The notes below the pieces were generated by a model. The model was not told where the DNA came from. It saw only the letters and a program-made list of their open reading frames with translations, and made no database searches. Position numbers and translations under genes: made by a program. Below are positions 13,601 through 24,599 of a DNA stretch of 64,000 nucleotides, one piece after another; the first letter of the stretch is position 1; each line of letters starts with the position of its first letter. This DNA is from Scatophagus argus (lineage: Eukaryota; Chordata; Actinopteri; Scatophagidae). The stretch is taken from contig NC_058496.1 in NCBI RefSeq assembly GCF_020382885.2, positions 1,025,001 to 1,089,000 on the forward strand, in the 5' to 3' direction.

Positions 13601-15828
13601 GGCTTTAGTTCCTCTTCAGTGTTTCACTTGCTCAGCTCACAGTGAATAAAACTTAACTTTGACCACACTAATGCATACAACACTATGACCACTTCTGCAT
13701 TTCCTCTGCAGGACTAAAAAACAGAAGTTAAATGTGAGTTTATGTCGTGTCTTAATGCACATTACAAATATGAAATCAAGCTTCCACACAGTCAACGCAG
13801 GCTTTTAGGGTTTCAGGATTCATTCACTGATAACCTGTGAACAGTCGGTTTATTGGGAATTCACTGGCTCTTATTCTCGCCCTTCAGCGTGCTGCACGTC
13901 TGCACTAATCCAGCCTTAACCTGCAGACATGGAGCAGGGCTTCGACAGCCCAGTGAGGTCAGACTGCCTGAATCTCACACAGTGCTGAGGAATTCACAGA
14001 GCTCGGCTTCACGTCCCCCTCACGGTGTCCACATCTGGGTGAGGACTCGTCTCCGTGGACCGGCCGCGCCCCCATCCGAGCTGCAAAGGACCAATCAGAG
14101 GAATCCTCTGGAAACAGACCAGAAGAGGCTCACAGCACGCTGAGGGATCCCATTCCTCGAGTGGGCAGATCAATACACACTGGGTCTGATCAGGTTTCCA
14201 AACAGCTTCGTGTTGACTCGTCAGTCATCAATGAGCCTCTAGAAAAACCCACGGGGGGCTTGTTAGCAGACCAGACGCACAGCAAACCGCAGTCATTAAG
14301 TATTTATTGAACGCAGTTTGTCACTGGGAGGCGTCTGCCACACGATGTGTTAAAGTCATCTGACTTTCCCATCTGGGACCGCCCTCAAAGACGTCTTCTG
14401 CCAGGTCTCGGGTCTGAGGCGGACCAGGTGAAGCCGGCAGCCCTCCGTCGTGACCCAGAGAGTGTTTGGCCTGGGACCCTGACAACAAAGTGATGTTGGA
14501 CATTCCTGAGCAGCGGCCTCGCCCGCCTCCTCCAGCCCGCAGACTCCCTCTCCGGCAGCTCCAGCTTCTCATGGGCCCCTGAGGTTTCCTCACAGCGAGC
14601 CAGACCCAAAATGTGGCCCGTCCTCCCTCCACTTAACCTGTCCGCTGACCCGCCCCGCCGCCCTGCCGCTCTGAGACACGTTCATACTGAATTAGCAGAG
14701 TAAATATAGCAAAGCGAGCAGCTGCTGAAAACTAAAACAACAAAATTAGAAGTTCAGAGGGTCAAGTCAAAGGTCAAGGGCCAAAGAACTGAAGAGGTGG
14801 AGGGCCAGTGAGGCACAAGAAATAGATGGAGCTGATGGAGCTGATCTCTGCCATCAGTGCTGGTGGGGGTTTTAACCGTGCTGATAAAAGGCTTGTAGCT
14901 GTGCTGTAGGAACATCCCAACAACACAACCAGACCTTAATATCACCTTAATATCATTTTATGACTATTTTAAATGTTTGACATCTTATGGACTAAGCGAT
15001 GAACAAACAGCAGATGAACAATGACGGCTGCGCTCCTGGTTCTGAGGGTCGTGATGGATGAAGAGCAGAACATCAGGAGGTTCCTCTGCCGCGGCGACCT
15101 GACCCACATGTCCACAGTCCGGACTGTGAGGACCGCGGCGAGCTGAGGGGTTTCCCCACACCGACCTGACCCACATGTCCACAGCCCGGACTGTGAGGAC
15201 CGCGGTGAGCTGAGGGGTTTCCCCACACCGACCTGACCCACATGTCCACAGCCCGGACTGTGAGGACCGCGGTGAGGTGTGGGGGTCCTGAAAGCGGGCT
15301 GAGCGGTCTCAAAGGGGGGAGGCCTGTTGACTCCAGCACTTCAAAGCTGGAATGAGCAGCCGGGGGGCAAAGCGGAGCAGGAAAACTTCAAGCTCGGTGT
15401 CAAGATGTCAGCTAAATATCTCCTCCCTCCGCCGCACGAATTCCACCGAAACGTCTTCACTTAAAGGAGCAGGATGGCGGATATCAGGGACATTAAAGGG
15501 AGGTGGAGGAGGTGGAGGTGGTGGAGGAGGAGGAGGTGGGAGCTAGCGATGTCCAGCCGCTAAGTTCCTGCGACGCTCCTAAGCTAAAACAAAGTGTGTT
15601 GAATGCGGACTGAGCCACATATTCACTCAGCCACACCGTCCTGGAACACTAGTGGCGGACGCCAGCCCTCCTCCCCGGTCACCAAACTGGCCCACAAACG
15701 GCTTTTCAACTTAAAATCTGGTGGTAACGTTACGTCCTCCACCCTGCTGTCCGCTGCTCACTGACGGCTGTGGAAAAACACACACAAGCGTCCGAGAAAC
15801 GACCTCATAACTCACCTAAGTCGTCCAT
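1379..15828 (-). CDS. pxn: Paxillin, focal-adhesion scaffold (LD motifs + four LIM domains)
   Basis: Paxillin is the cytoplasmic adaptor of integrin adhesions; its LD motifs bind FAK, vinculin and GIT/PIX, and its LIM domains target it to adhesions. Coding exons, 5' to 3' on the minus strand: 15828-15816, 7167-6959, 6871-6786, 6687-6364, 5970-5856, [optional 5737-4478, 3506-3240, 3134-2727], 2599-2438, 2338-2165, 2061-1980, 1891-1743, 1645-1379. Without the optional block the sum is 1581 nt (526 aa, near the 557 of human alpha); with it, 3516 nt (1171 aa). The start exon encodes only MDDL plus one base and joins to complete LD1 ([14 protein letters not shown]). Visible motifs: LD2 [14 protein letters not shown] (about 124-138), LD3 [13 protein letters not shown]4 [16 protein letters not shown] (234-249), LD5 (about 267-286, short form), then four LIM domains with CxxC/H pairs to the end. 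The Src/FAK sites Tyr31 (ETPYSIP) and Tyr118-equivalent (DHVYSFP) are kept. The match to the family is unambiguous; only the use of the optional exons is inferred. Confidence 0.97.
2065..2101. repeat. CA microsatellite at a paxillin splice acceptor
   Basis: About 18 CA units (TG on the coding strand) run straight into the TGCAG acceptor of the exon at 2061-1980. Confidence 0.95.
2727..5737 (-). CDS. pxn: Optional paxillin exons (three exons, 645 codons, long isoform)
   Basis: Three open exons sit between LD4 and LD5, all phase 0 at both ends, so they can be skipped or included as a block or singly. Exon A (5737-4478, 420 codons) is Ser/Pro-rich and disordered-looking, with one LD-like motif ([11 protein letters not shown], about protein residue 517) and a run of degenerate D-x-[ST]-M-T-P repeats near its end. 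Exon B (3506-3240, 89 codons) is basic with a conserved-looking stretch ([16 protein letters not shown]). Exon C (3134-2727, 136 codons) is strongly proline-rich, with nine consecutive prolines around 2980-3010, and ends near CQTEYDPVF. Acceptors are clean (CTGTAG, CCCTCAG, CCCTCAG). The donor of exon B is GTTGGC. Exon A probably uses CAC|GTACGC. Exon C has either CAG|GCAGGA (a GC donor) or a weak CCG|GTGCAG, so its left edge is uncertain by 6 bases. Mammalian paxillin also has alternative inserts in this linker, but I cannot align them here. Confidence 0.8.
3507..4477 (-). other. Paxillin intron between optional exons A and B
   Basis: Gene-free intronic sequence. It holds a short CA-type repeat around 4390-4421 near the donor of exon A, and nothing else that I can support. 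Confidence 0.6.
9185..9345 (-). repeat. Dispersed teleost repeat fragment
   Basis: The stretch containing GCCAGCCAGCAGGGGGCGAT and the following GATGTTTTGGCTTCACTTTG matches, from memory, a very common interspersed repeat of teleost genomes, here read as the CCCCCTGCTGGCTGGCTGCA side on the minus strand. I see no ends or target duplication, so the boundaries and family name are uncertain. Confidence 0.55.
10594..10626. repeat. CA microsatellite in pxn intron 1
   Basis: About 16 uninterrupted CA units. Confidence 0.95.
12260..12610. repeat. Dispersed ATTAATCG-type teleost repeat, copy 1
   Basis: It contains CCGATTAATCTGTTGATCAT, GATAATTGATTAATCGCTTCG, then CAACTTCTTAAATGTCAGAATCTGCTGC and a GTCACTTTCGGCTCTGGGAGA-like block, ending near a GTTCAAGCGATCAGC motif. 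The same order of blocks recurs at about 57.09-57.33 kb (GCCACTTCTAGCTTCTTAAA, GGATTTGCTGCTTTCCTTTG, GATGTCACTGTGGGCTCT). I know this as an abundant interspersed repeat of fishes, but cannot name its class with certainty. Confidence 0.65.
15095..15276. repeat. 67-bp tandem repeat, about 2.7 copies
   Basis: A unit beginning CGACCTGACCCACATGTCCA repeats at 15095, 15162 and 15229. Copies 1 and 2 differ at only a few bases; copy 3 is cut short after GCGGTGAG. Each unit contains CCGGACTGTGAGGACCGCGG. It lies in pxn intron 1, 0.5 kb from the first exon. Confidence 0.9.
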
Positions 15829-16070
15829 GGCGGCTGTCTGGCGTCGGCCCGGGTCACTTTGGGGAGCTTCTCTGCCGTTTACGCAGTTTTCCTCTGCGAA
15901 CTTCGCCGCCGCCGCTGCTGCTGCCCTGGAAGTTTGGTCCGGAGGGTCCTCGGGAGCGCGCTCCAGTGTGTGCATGTGTACTCCAGCGCAGCGCGCTCCC
16001 GCTGAGGCGCGGCGACGACGAGCGACACCCAGCGGCCGCCGGCCGCACCTGCACGCTGCACACAACAGAC
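15540..16070 (-). promoter_or_regulatory. pxn: Paxillin promoter / first exon, GC-rich CpG-dense region
   Basis: The stretch from about 15.64 to 16.06 kb is much richer in CpG than its surroundings, with GCCGCCGCCGC and GCGCAGCGCGC runs. The pxn ATG lies at 15826-15828 (minus) and the GT donor immediately follows LD1's first four codons. There is no clear TATA box, so this is probably a CpG-island promoter with the transcription start somewhere in 15.9-16.06 kb. Confidence 0.6.
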
Positions 16071-16548
16071 AGCTGAGTGTCTAACTGGTTCTTCATCCAT
16101 ATGAAAGAAACATAAAATCTTATGATGAAAATCACTGTAAAAGACTGTTCATTGTGAACCTCTTCGTTTTACATAACAATCAGAAACTATACGGACACAT
16201 TTCACAACAGTAGAGCAATTAAAACAGAAGAAACCCTTTAATACCTTTTACTGCTTGTTACCCCTCCAAAAATACTTTTATTTTATATCTTACATTCTGT
16301 TTGAAGATAATTGTACAAGTTGAAGTAAATGAATAAAAATGCATTTCCAACAAAAGGTGAAAAGGATATTTTCACAACAGGGAAATTTTGTGTATATGGA
16401 AGCTTTTAATTTCTTAGCAGTTCTTGTGTCCTTATCCTCTTACAAGAACACAAAGTCCCCACTCACATATTTCATGAAATTAATAATAACTGGATCCTTC
16501 TCAACCAAATCAGGAAACACAGACGAGACAAGACAAGATGTAGGACAA

Positions 16549-16554
16549 TTTATT
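16549..16554 (-). terminator. ctu1: Candidate ctu1 polyadenylation signal
   Basis: The plus-strand TTTATT here reads AATAAA on the minus strand, about 590 bases past the ctu1 stop. Another candidate lies in the T-rich run around 16277-16285. The region 16.1-17.14 kb has no gene of its own and would be the ctu1 3' UTR plus a short spacer to the pxn promoter. Confidence 0.4.
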
Positions 16555-17143
16555 TATTAAATTATAGTTCATAAAACCCCTTGAAATGTGACAATAACCA
16601 CCGTCAAATTGTCCTCAGAGACTGGGAGGACTGGGACATCAGAGGTAACAGGAAATAAAGAAGTAAAACCATCGCCGAGAGGTTCTACTGCAGCGGAAAC
16701 ACACACCTGTGCGCTCGTCTCTGCACCTGACACACACACACACTGCAGGTGTGCACTGAGGTTTCTCTGTGCTTAAATACTCAGTGTTTGGAAATTCAAG
16801 AGATGCTGGTTCTTAAAGTTTATGAATGACCCAAACCTTCCGCCAAAGCTTTGAAAACATTTCCACCATCTCCTGTCGTCATGGCTGTCATACATGCGCA
16901 CTTCAAGACCAACAAAGATTCAGGAAAGCGTTGGACAGCACGTGTACAAGGCGTCTCTTTTCACGTCTGACAGGTTTGTCACTAGATTAAAAATATTCCC
17001 CAGAAACATTCAATAAATATTCAACTGATGATAAATGAAAAGAAACAGGAGAAGTGACTCATTTGGCTTCTTCTGTGTAAAATGTGGTTGAGTCTAAAAG
17101 TTCATGACGTGTCTTTAGTCTTACGGTAAATAAAAGTAAAGAG

Positions 17144-18621
17144 TCAGAAGTCCACTGCTTTCAGCTTTCTCTCCTCCCTCTCAGTGAGGGGCTGCTGGGA
17201 CAGGATTTTGTCGTGCAGCCGGTGGTGTTTGCCGATGCCCAGCTTCGGCAGGCCTCGGTTCAGCCCCTCCAGCAGGACGCACGACTTGCACAGAGGCTGG
17301 CTGGAGATGTAGCCACAGCGGCTGCAGGTTCCCTGCACGGGCATCTTCACGCCGTCCCGCACAGACAGGTTCTCCCCCGAGTGGATGACATCCATAATGG
17401 AGCTGGGCCTTATGCTCTCCAGGTCCTTCAGAAAGGTCCTGGCGTAGCCGCGGTAGGCGTTGGGAGAGTAGATGCATTCAGTGGAGAAGTAGTCCAACTT
17501 TTTAAAGTACGCGTACAAAACAATCTCCTTCTCGTAGGCGTATTTGAGGGGCTTGCAGCGCGGCACGACGCCATCGCCTTCGCTGGCCGTGGAGATGGCG
17601 GTGCAGCGGCGCAGCCGAGCTATGTCCCCTCGCAGGACGTTCATCAAAACCGTCTCTGCCACGTCATCAGCATTGTGACCTGTGTGATAAAAAACACATC
17701 CAGCCCCTGAGACAAATTCTAACAAAATTCTAATTATTTGTCATTAAAGGAGCAACTTGTAAAATCTGGCCAGAGGGTCAAAGGTCGCAGGTCAGCAGAG
17801 TAACTGCCAGCTGCTGCTCACTGTACTGTTTTACTGGAGTTATCTTTGGCTGTAGCTATGGCTGCTGTTAGCTCAGTTAGCCGTGGAGCTAGCGGCCCTC
17901 TGGCTGGACAGACAGGACGGGCCGCGGCTAGCTGGTTAGCATGCTAATAGCAGCAGATGTCTCTGCTACACAACACAGAGACGTCTCCGACTTGACGTCA
18001 ACGTCGTTCTTCCTTCACATCAGGTTGATGACATGAGTTCATTACTTTGAACTAAAGTCGCGGCCACATCTTCCAAGCTGCTCAGTCACATTTTGGTCTT
18101 CGAACTGATTGATTCATGGGGTTACCTGTACATATCTTGTCCACCTTCAGCATGATGGCTCCTCTGTCTAGCGCCTGCCGTCTGAACACTCCGCAGAAGG
18201 TGCAGTTGTTTTTCAGTCCCACCTGCTTCACTATAGCGTCCATAGTCCAGCCGTACAGCTCCTCGTACGACACGATCTTCAGCGGCAGCTCGTACTGTTG
18301 CTGATTCCTCTTTACCGTCTCCAAGGAGTCGTCACGGTAACCAGTGATCCCCTCATCCACCGAGAGGAGCATCAGTTCCAGGCCGTAGCTGTACCGCTCA
18401 TTGAGGAGCTTCATGACGTGCGCGAGCACCGTGGAGTCCTTTCCACCCGAGGCGGCGATTCCCACCGTCTCCCCACGTCTGAAGAGCTTTGCTGAAACGA
18501 TAGTCTGGTGCACCTCCTCCTCGAAGGCCCAGAAGAAGCACTCCTTACACAGCGAGTGGCCCGTTTTCGGACGCTTCAGCGCCGCACGCTTCTCACCACA
18601 GCTGCTGCACAGGACGGGCAT
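17144..18621 (-). CDS. ctu1: Cytoplasmic tRNA 2-thiolation protein 1 (CTU1/ATPBD3/Ncs6)
   Basis: With CTU2, this enzyme adenylates and thiolates U34 of cytosolic tRNAs for Lys, Glu and Gln, making the s2 part of mcm5s2U, using sulfur delivered by URM1. Two coding exons, 18621-18126 and 17679-17144, join at a glycine codon (ACA-G|GT) to restore CTGHNADD; total 1032 nt, 343 aa (human 348). Visible: N-terminal zinc CxxC pairs at residues 5/8 and 25/28, the PP-loop ATPase motif SGGKDST (58-64), an internal NCTFCG pair, the HNADDVAET block, and a C-terminal zinc cluster (CSRCGY...CKSC). All catalytic features are present. An AG acceptor (CCTCCAG at 18630) just upstream of the ATG shows a separate 5' UTR exon. 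Identity is clear. Confidence 0.97.
17680..18125 (-). other. ctu1 intron, probably with a dispersed repeat
   Basis: The intron is 446 bp. About 17.75-17.99 kb contains a GCTGTTAGCTCAGTTAGCC / TGGTTAGCATGCTAATAGC type stretch that looks like a common fish interspersed repeat. I see no ends or target duplication. Otherwise nothing. Confidence 0.45.
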
Positions 18622-19539
18622 CTCGACGGCTGGAGGAAGGATTTCAGAAGGTTAACGACGTTAAAAATCTGTCACACAACACATTTTCAAGTTAAAGTCT
18701 TTAAAGTAAGTGAACACCAACCTCCAAAGCCCAAAGCTCCGTCTATTTGTGCTACAGGTGCTTTAGTACAACTGAGCCACAGGTTTCAGTGGCTTTTTCT
18801 CTTTCATTATCATTCACTTCATGTCTGTAACCCCACGCTGTCACTGCAAACAGGACGCCCACCAATGGACCTTATTTTACAAAACGTATGTTCTGTAGTT
18901 AATGGCAAGAAACTAATAAATTGACCACTTTTAATCTATTTTACAATTCAAAAGGGATCAAAATTTATTCTGAAATAAGGTCTCCCTGGAAGGGGCGGGA
19001 CACATCCTGTTGTGCAGTGGACAGACAGGACATTTCAGCCATGTGTCCTACTACATCATAACGACGTCAGTTAATAAGTAAAGAACATTAATGAGACCAC
19101 AACTTCTTAATGTTAGTTTACTTTTGTGTTTTTGAGACAAGCCGAATTAAAGAGTGGAACGAAACGACTCACGAGACGTCGTTGACCGTCGCGTAAAAGT
19201 GACGTGGGCAGCTCATTTAGGAAACTACCGTCTCTGCAGGTGAAGTTCAGACAGCAAAGCTGGACGTGGGACTCGGTTTGCACATGACTTTTCCCCTAAC
19301 TGTTTGACACGATTCAATGGAATTAAAGCACGTGGAAAAACGGCAGATAATCAGCTATCAGGTTTGCTTTAAGTCCAAAAACAGCAAATGAACATGAGCA
19401 GACGGTCGGCATTAAACGCCTCGGACAGCCAAGCTAAACAGCCACAGTTAAATACTGAAACATTTTCATACCAAAGTTTGAAGCGTCTCACAATGTGGGC
19501 GGAGGTTCACTGTGAAAACACGCTGTAATGAAGCTTTCC

Positions 19540-19660
19540 TCACCTAAACAACCTCACTGTTACACGACTGAATAAAGCAGCATGTTGTTTCATCATGTGT
19601 CTCTTCTTCACCGGAAAACAGGAAGTGACGCCAGTCGTCAGCACCTGCAGCACAGCCTGC
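19540..19660 (-). promoter_or_regulatory. ctu1: Candidate ctu1 first exon and ETS-type promoter
   Basis: A splice donor on the minus strand (GTTTAG|GTGAGG, exon edge at 19544) lies about 0.9 kb upstream of the coding acceptor. Just upstream of it, ACCGGAAAACAGGAAGTG (about 19611-19628) holds two GGAA ETS cores, as in many housekeeping promoters. The link to ctu1 is inferred from the matching donor and acceptor, not seen in a transcript. Confidence 0.4.
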
Positions 19661-19801
19661 TGGTCGGAGGTGGTCAGTGCACATGTGCGCAACTGCTCTC
19701 ATGTTAAATAATTCAGCTTTACTGACAGGATTTCAGTCCATATCTGGCGTGTTTTAAGAGCGCGAAACAGACACAACCAAGTCAAATGTAAGCAATGAGG
19801 A

Positions 19802-19807
19802 TTTATT
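19802..19807 (-). terminator. crybb2: crybb2 polyadenylation signal
   Basis: TTTATT on the plus strand reads AATAAA on the minus strand, 107 bases beyond the crybb2 stop codon. The distance suits the short 3' UTR typical of crystallin mRNAs. Confidence 0.75.
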
Positions 19808-19913
19808 AGTTTGCTTCAAAGAAAGTCAGTACATGTCAAAATGGAGGAGAAAGAGGGCTGCTGCTGGGAGGGGGCGAGGCTGCTGAGGTTCACGACAGGA
19901 AAGAGTCACAAGC

Positions 19914-20988
<1,075 letters not shown>

Positions 20989-21264
20989 ACTGAACGGATC
21001 TGTGAGGGCGAAACTGCAGAGAAACACAACACGTTATGATGTCATCTGGACGCTTTAGACCTGAAGCATGGACGGAGCCAACTGCGGTCACGGATGATTT
21101 ATTTTTACTGTCTCAGACAAAAGTTCTCAGCCGTCTGAACAAAGAATCACAGCAATGCGCCACGGGAGGCGGGTTGTAGAGATGAAACCCAAAGCACAGC
21201 GGCAAAACCAAAACCAAAACGATAAACTCTATGAAACAGAGCGCGTCGAACGTGAGCCTCTTAC

Positions 21265-21317
21265 CAGTACCTGTCTGTGCCAGTGTGCTTGTGATGGCAC
21301 CAACAGCTCAATATATA
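21265..21317 (-). promoter_or_regulatory. crybb2: crybb2 noncoding exon 1 and TATA box
   Basis: On the minus strand a TATATAT box (plus 21311-21317) stands about 45 bases upstream of a clean donor, GTACTG|GTAAGAGG (exon edge 21265). Beta-crystallin genes have a TATA box and a short untranslated first exon, so this fits the exon missing upstream of the crybb2 ATG. The transcription start should lie about 25-30 bases from the box. Confidence 0.7.
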
Positions 21318-21834
21318 CGGGACGCCCAGGGGCGGAAACTCTGCCAACAGGACCCGCAGAGTCCAAGCCGGCCTGCAGGTCGGCCTGCCATAGGCCCAGC
21401 AGGCTGCGGTGAGGGGTCGCCGTGCAGCCTGCCCCCACCCCACGCTGCCACACTCCCACAAAGTTATTTCATTAGTTGTCAGTTTTGTGCAGCCAGTCAT
21501 TGTTCAGTATCCACATGATTCAGCACAAACAGTGCCAAGAGTCCCACAATGAGAGGCAGAGAGAGGGAAGGACTGTAAAAGACGGGTTTCACTCTGCTGG
21601 AGAGCTCGAGCTCATCCACAAGCGCCGCTTCACTTCATGTTTCAGTCCGAGTCAACACAGCTGACGTGTGGACAGCAGGAGCCACCGGAGAAAAGGTTCA
21701 GTTCAGAAATAAAGAGCACACAGACATACAGGACAGATTTCGTCTTCTGTCCAGCCGACAGCCCAGAACCCAAACGCTCTGTAGTTACAGTCAGAAAATC
21801 CTGACCTTTGACAAGGTGCGACCAGCAGGTGTTG

Positions 21835-21925
21835 GACCACTGAATCGATTCACTGATTATCAGGCTTGTTGGTGATTAACTTTCTCTCAGTGGGATAATC
21901 GATTAAGCAGCCGATCGCTGCAGCT
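21835..21925. repeat. Possible fragment of the ATTAATCG-type repeat
   Basis: GAATCGATTCACTGATTATC followed by GATAATCGATTAAGCAGCCG and a CTGCAGCTCTGG segment resembles the first part of the family seen at 12.3, 37.2 and 57.1 kb. It is short and diverged, so this is a weak call. Confidence 0.4.
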
Positions 21926-23094
21926 CTGGTGAGACGTCTTCATGTCTCAGCGTCCTTCTGACGGGGACAAGTGAGCTTTAAATAATAATAAAAAATCTTT
22001 TATTTTCTCCTCTTACTGCAGCGTTTTCAGAAGTTTAATTTATCTACGGCCTGAGCTTTTGTCTTTCCTGGTCTTTGTGTCAAGTCTCAGGATGTTTAGC
22101 CTTTTGTTTGTTTGTTTGTTTGTTTCAGACTGCAGCTGGATGAGATTCAACAGATTTCTGGTGTTTCATGAAGTCAGATGAATGACTTGTTGTGTCATGT
22201 GTCACAGCCTGAAACGTGACGTCATGGCGTCGTGACGTCGTGTGGTCGTTTCACTCCGTCCATACGAACCACAACGACACAATGAAGGGATTCGAACCCT
22301 TTGTGCAATAAAACGCCTGCCAGCAGACGGGGGTCTTTGGTTGGGCTCAGTTTGGGGGTCTCTGGTGTGAAAACAGTTTGAGGACTTCTGGTTCAACCAG
22401 GAGCAAACGATAAGCGACTGACTGACTTTTCACAGCCTCTCGGCTGAGACGGGACTTTTTAGATGTTCAGTCCTGGACAGTTTGATCGTTTGTTGAAGAT
22501 CTTTTCCACTGAAGCACTTTGTGCTGCGTGAGAAGTTGACTCAGTCTCCTGGTCTGTCTTCGGACTTCGGTACATGTTGGCGTGAACTCAAATCTCACTT
22601 CCTGTGTGTTACAGTCGTGTTACTGCAAAGATCTGACAGAGGAGAGCGCAGAGGAAGTAAAAGTACTCATGTTGCAGTAAAGTCCTGCAGGATCTGATGT
22701 GTCATCTGAGCTCCTCCAGCAGAGCATCAGGTTCTATCAGATCCTCATGGGTCTGGAGTCCTGGGAGAACCAGGACCTCCAAACGGGTGGGGAGGACCTG
22801 AGTTGTCTGTGGTTTGTGACAAGTACTTTGATGTGTTTTATTTTGTACGTTTTAGTTTGTGGATTTGCTTGTTCTCACTCTGAGGCGTCGTGACTGATCA
22901 CACTAATCTTTTAAATGCATATGTATTCCCTTTCACACTGCACTGCTGTCTATATGTACGTGTAATTTCATTGCATATTTTACTGTTTGTCTACAGTGTT
23001 TGGTTCACTTCCTCTCGTTGCCAGAGATGTCCTGTGACCTTTATGTTGTTCTGTTATGTTGTTTTTGATTTTGTTTTTTAATTATTCTTTGTGG

Positions 23095-23166
23095 CTCTGT
23101 GGGAGCAAACCCCTTGATTTCATTGTACAGTGACAATAAAGACTATTCTATTCTATTCTATTCTAT
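23095..23166 (+). mobile_element. Probable 3' tail of a non-LTR retrotransposon (LINE remnant)
   Basis: CATTGTACAGTGACAATAAA followed by a TTCTA pentamer run (23144-23166) is the usual 3' end of fish LINE copies: a short A-rich signal then a simple-sequence tail. No reverse-transcriptase frame is visible upstream, so this is a short, 5'-truncated copy. Family (L2- or CR1-like) uncertain. Confidence 0.45.
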
Positions 23167-23300
23167 AGTCGTGTAAAAGCACCTCACGAATATTTTGTTG
23201 AACAAAAACACCAGAAATATGAATGTAATTTAAACAGAGAAATGGAAGATACTGTAATGCTGATAATGAAGTTAGATATAAGAGATGATAAACTAATAGC

Positions 23301-23668
23301 GGACGGCACGGTGGTGCAGTGGTTAGCACTGTCGCCTCATAGCAAGAGGGTTCCAGGTTCGAATCCCGGTCTGGGCCCTTCTATGTGGAGTTTGCATGTT
23401 CTCCCTGTGCCTGCGTGGGTTTTCTCCGGGTTCTCCGGCTTCCTCCCACAATACCAAAAACATGCACATCAGGTTAACTGGTTGCTCTACATTGCCCCCT
23501 AGGTGTGAGTGTGAGGGTGTGTGGTTGTCTGTCTTTGTGTGTTGGCCCTGCGATTGACTGGCGACCAGTCCAGGGTGAACCCCGCCTCTCACCTGTAGTC
23601 AGCTGGGACAGGCTCCAGCTCCCCGTGACCCTGATGGATAAGCGGTATAGAAAATGGATGGATGGATG
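23301..23668 (+). mobile_element. tRNA-derived SINE with L2-type 3' tail, complete with target duplication
   Basis: The head (GGTGCAGTGGTTAGCAC ... GGTTCGAATCC) has RNA polymerase III A-box-like and perfect B-box sequences. The body carries the familiar GTTTGCATGTTCTCCCTGTG and CTCCGGCTTCCTCCCACA blocks, and the tail ends GATAAGCGGTATAGAAAATG plus a GGAT tetramer run, as in L2-mobilised elements. A 10-bp direct repeat AACTAATAGC flanks it exactly (23291-23300 and 23669-23678). An intact duplication argues for a fairly recent insertion. Confidence 0.88.
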
Positions 23669-23684
23669 AACTAATAGCAGACTG

Positions 23685-23685
<1 letters not shown>

Positions 23686-23716
<31 letters not shown>
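23686..23716. repeat. GT dinucleotide microsatellite
   Basis: About 15 uninterrupted TG units lie directly after the SINE's right target duplication. Confidence 0.95.
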
Positions 23717-23718
<2 letters not shown>

Positions 23719-24049
23719 ATAACTGTGGCTCATCAAACACCCGACGGTTCAGTGAACTGTTCGTGGTGCATTCAAATGCTGTGTCACAGTTGAAATAAAT
23801 CACATGAAAACATCATGTGGAGGTGATTTTGTTTGTGTTTTCACTTCGTCACACTAAACTTCAGTTCATATCGGAGAGCACAGATCAATTATTTGTGTTT
23901 TTCCTGAGACTGCAGGCCAGATTCACCATCAGCATGTGGCTGCACCTGAACCTCCTCACTGAAGACGTCACCTGATGACTGAAAACACACACCTGAGCCT
24001 GCAGCTGATGTTTCTACAAGACTGTGAGTGTGTGGAGGCAAGGACACAG

Positions 24050-24176
24050 TGTGAGGGGGACAGGGTGAGGGACAGGGTCAGGGACAGGGTCAGGGACAGG
24101 ATCAGGGACAGGGTGAAGGACAGGGTCAGGGACAGGCTGAAGGACAGCGTGAAGGACAGGGTGAGGGACAGCGGGG
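24050..24176. repeat. 12-bp minisatellite, about ten units
   Basis: A unit of the form GACAGGGTCAGG (variants GACAGGGTGAGG, GACAGCGTGAAG) repeats in tandem. Because the period is a multiple of three, the plus strand reads as a DRVRDR-type peptide, but there is no sign that it is a gene. Confidence 0.9.
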
Positions 24177-24531
24177 ACGTTACTCGTGTTAACTCGCAGC
24201 TCTCAGATTCTTAAGAACACTTGGAGGGGACTGACTTCCATGTTTGAATGTGTCATCAGCGTCTGCTGGACGGACAGGTGTGTGCAGGTGTGCAGTTTGG
24301 GTGATCAGAACACGTGACCTAACTGTTCAGTGTGTGCAGGTTAATAAACGAGCTGCTGTTTGCCCACAGTGATGACAGCACACTCAGCAGGACCTGAGCT
24401 CCACCGTTCACTGCTGGATGAGGTTCACGTCGGCTCAAAACACCTGCAGCTCTGATCAGATCTTTAGGATCTCAGTGAATCGACTCGACTCGCAGGTAAA
24501 ACACCAGCAACAAACTCCTGGTCAAACAGCT

Positions 24532-24537
24532 TTTATT
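24532..24537 (-). terminator. crybb3: crybb3 polyadenylation signal
   Basis: TTTATT on the plus strand is AATAAA on the minus strand, 63 bases past the crybb3 stop codon. This is a short crystallin-like 3' UTR. Confidence 0.75.
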
Positions 24538-24599
24538 GGCCTCTGAAACATACATGGCGCTCCGCGCGGGGCACGGGCAGCGCGTGGCGGGGGCCGCGC

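Larger units (their letters stand above)
7168..15815 (-). other. Paxillin intron 1 (8.6 kb)
   Basis: No exon with family similarity was found on either strand; the open frames are short and low-complexity. It contains a teleost dispersed repeat (about 9185-9345), a CA microsatellite (10594-10626), a GAA-type run (about 12118-12156), a copy of the ATTAATCGATT-type dispersed repeat (about 12260-12610), and a 67-bp tandem repeat (15095-15276). A long first intron upstream of a 13-nt coding exon is typical of scaffold genes and may hold enhancers, but none is identifiable from sequence alone. Confidence 0.7.
21320..24530. other. Repeat-rich spacer between crybb2 promoter and crybb3 3' end
   Basis: No gene is supportable here. 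It holds a TTTG run (22102-22126), a probable non-LTR retrotransposon 3' tail (to 23166), a SINE (23301-23668), a GT microsatellite (23686-23716) and a 12-bp minisatellite (about 24057-24176). Lens enhancers for either crystallin could lie here, but I can point to none. Confidence 0.6.

Noticed and set aside
24050-24176. DRVRDR-repeat peptide as a small gene
   Set aside because: It is the translation of a 12-bp minisatellite, with no promoter, splice or conserved flanks.
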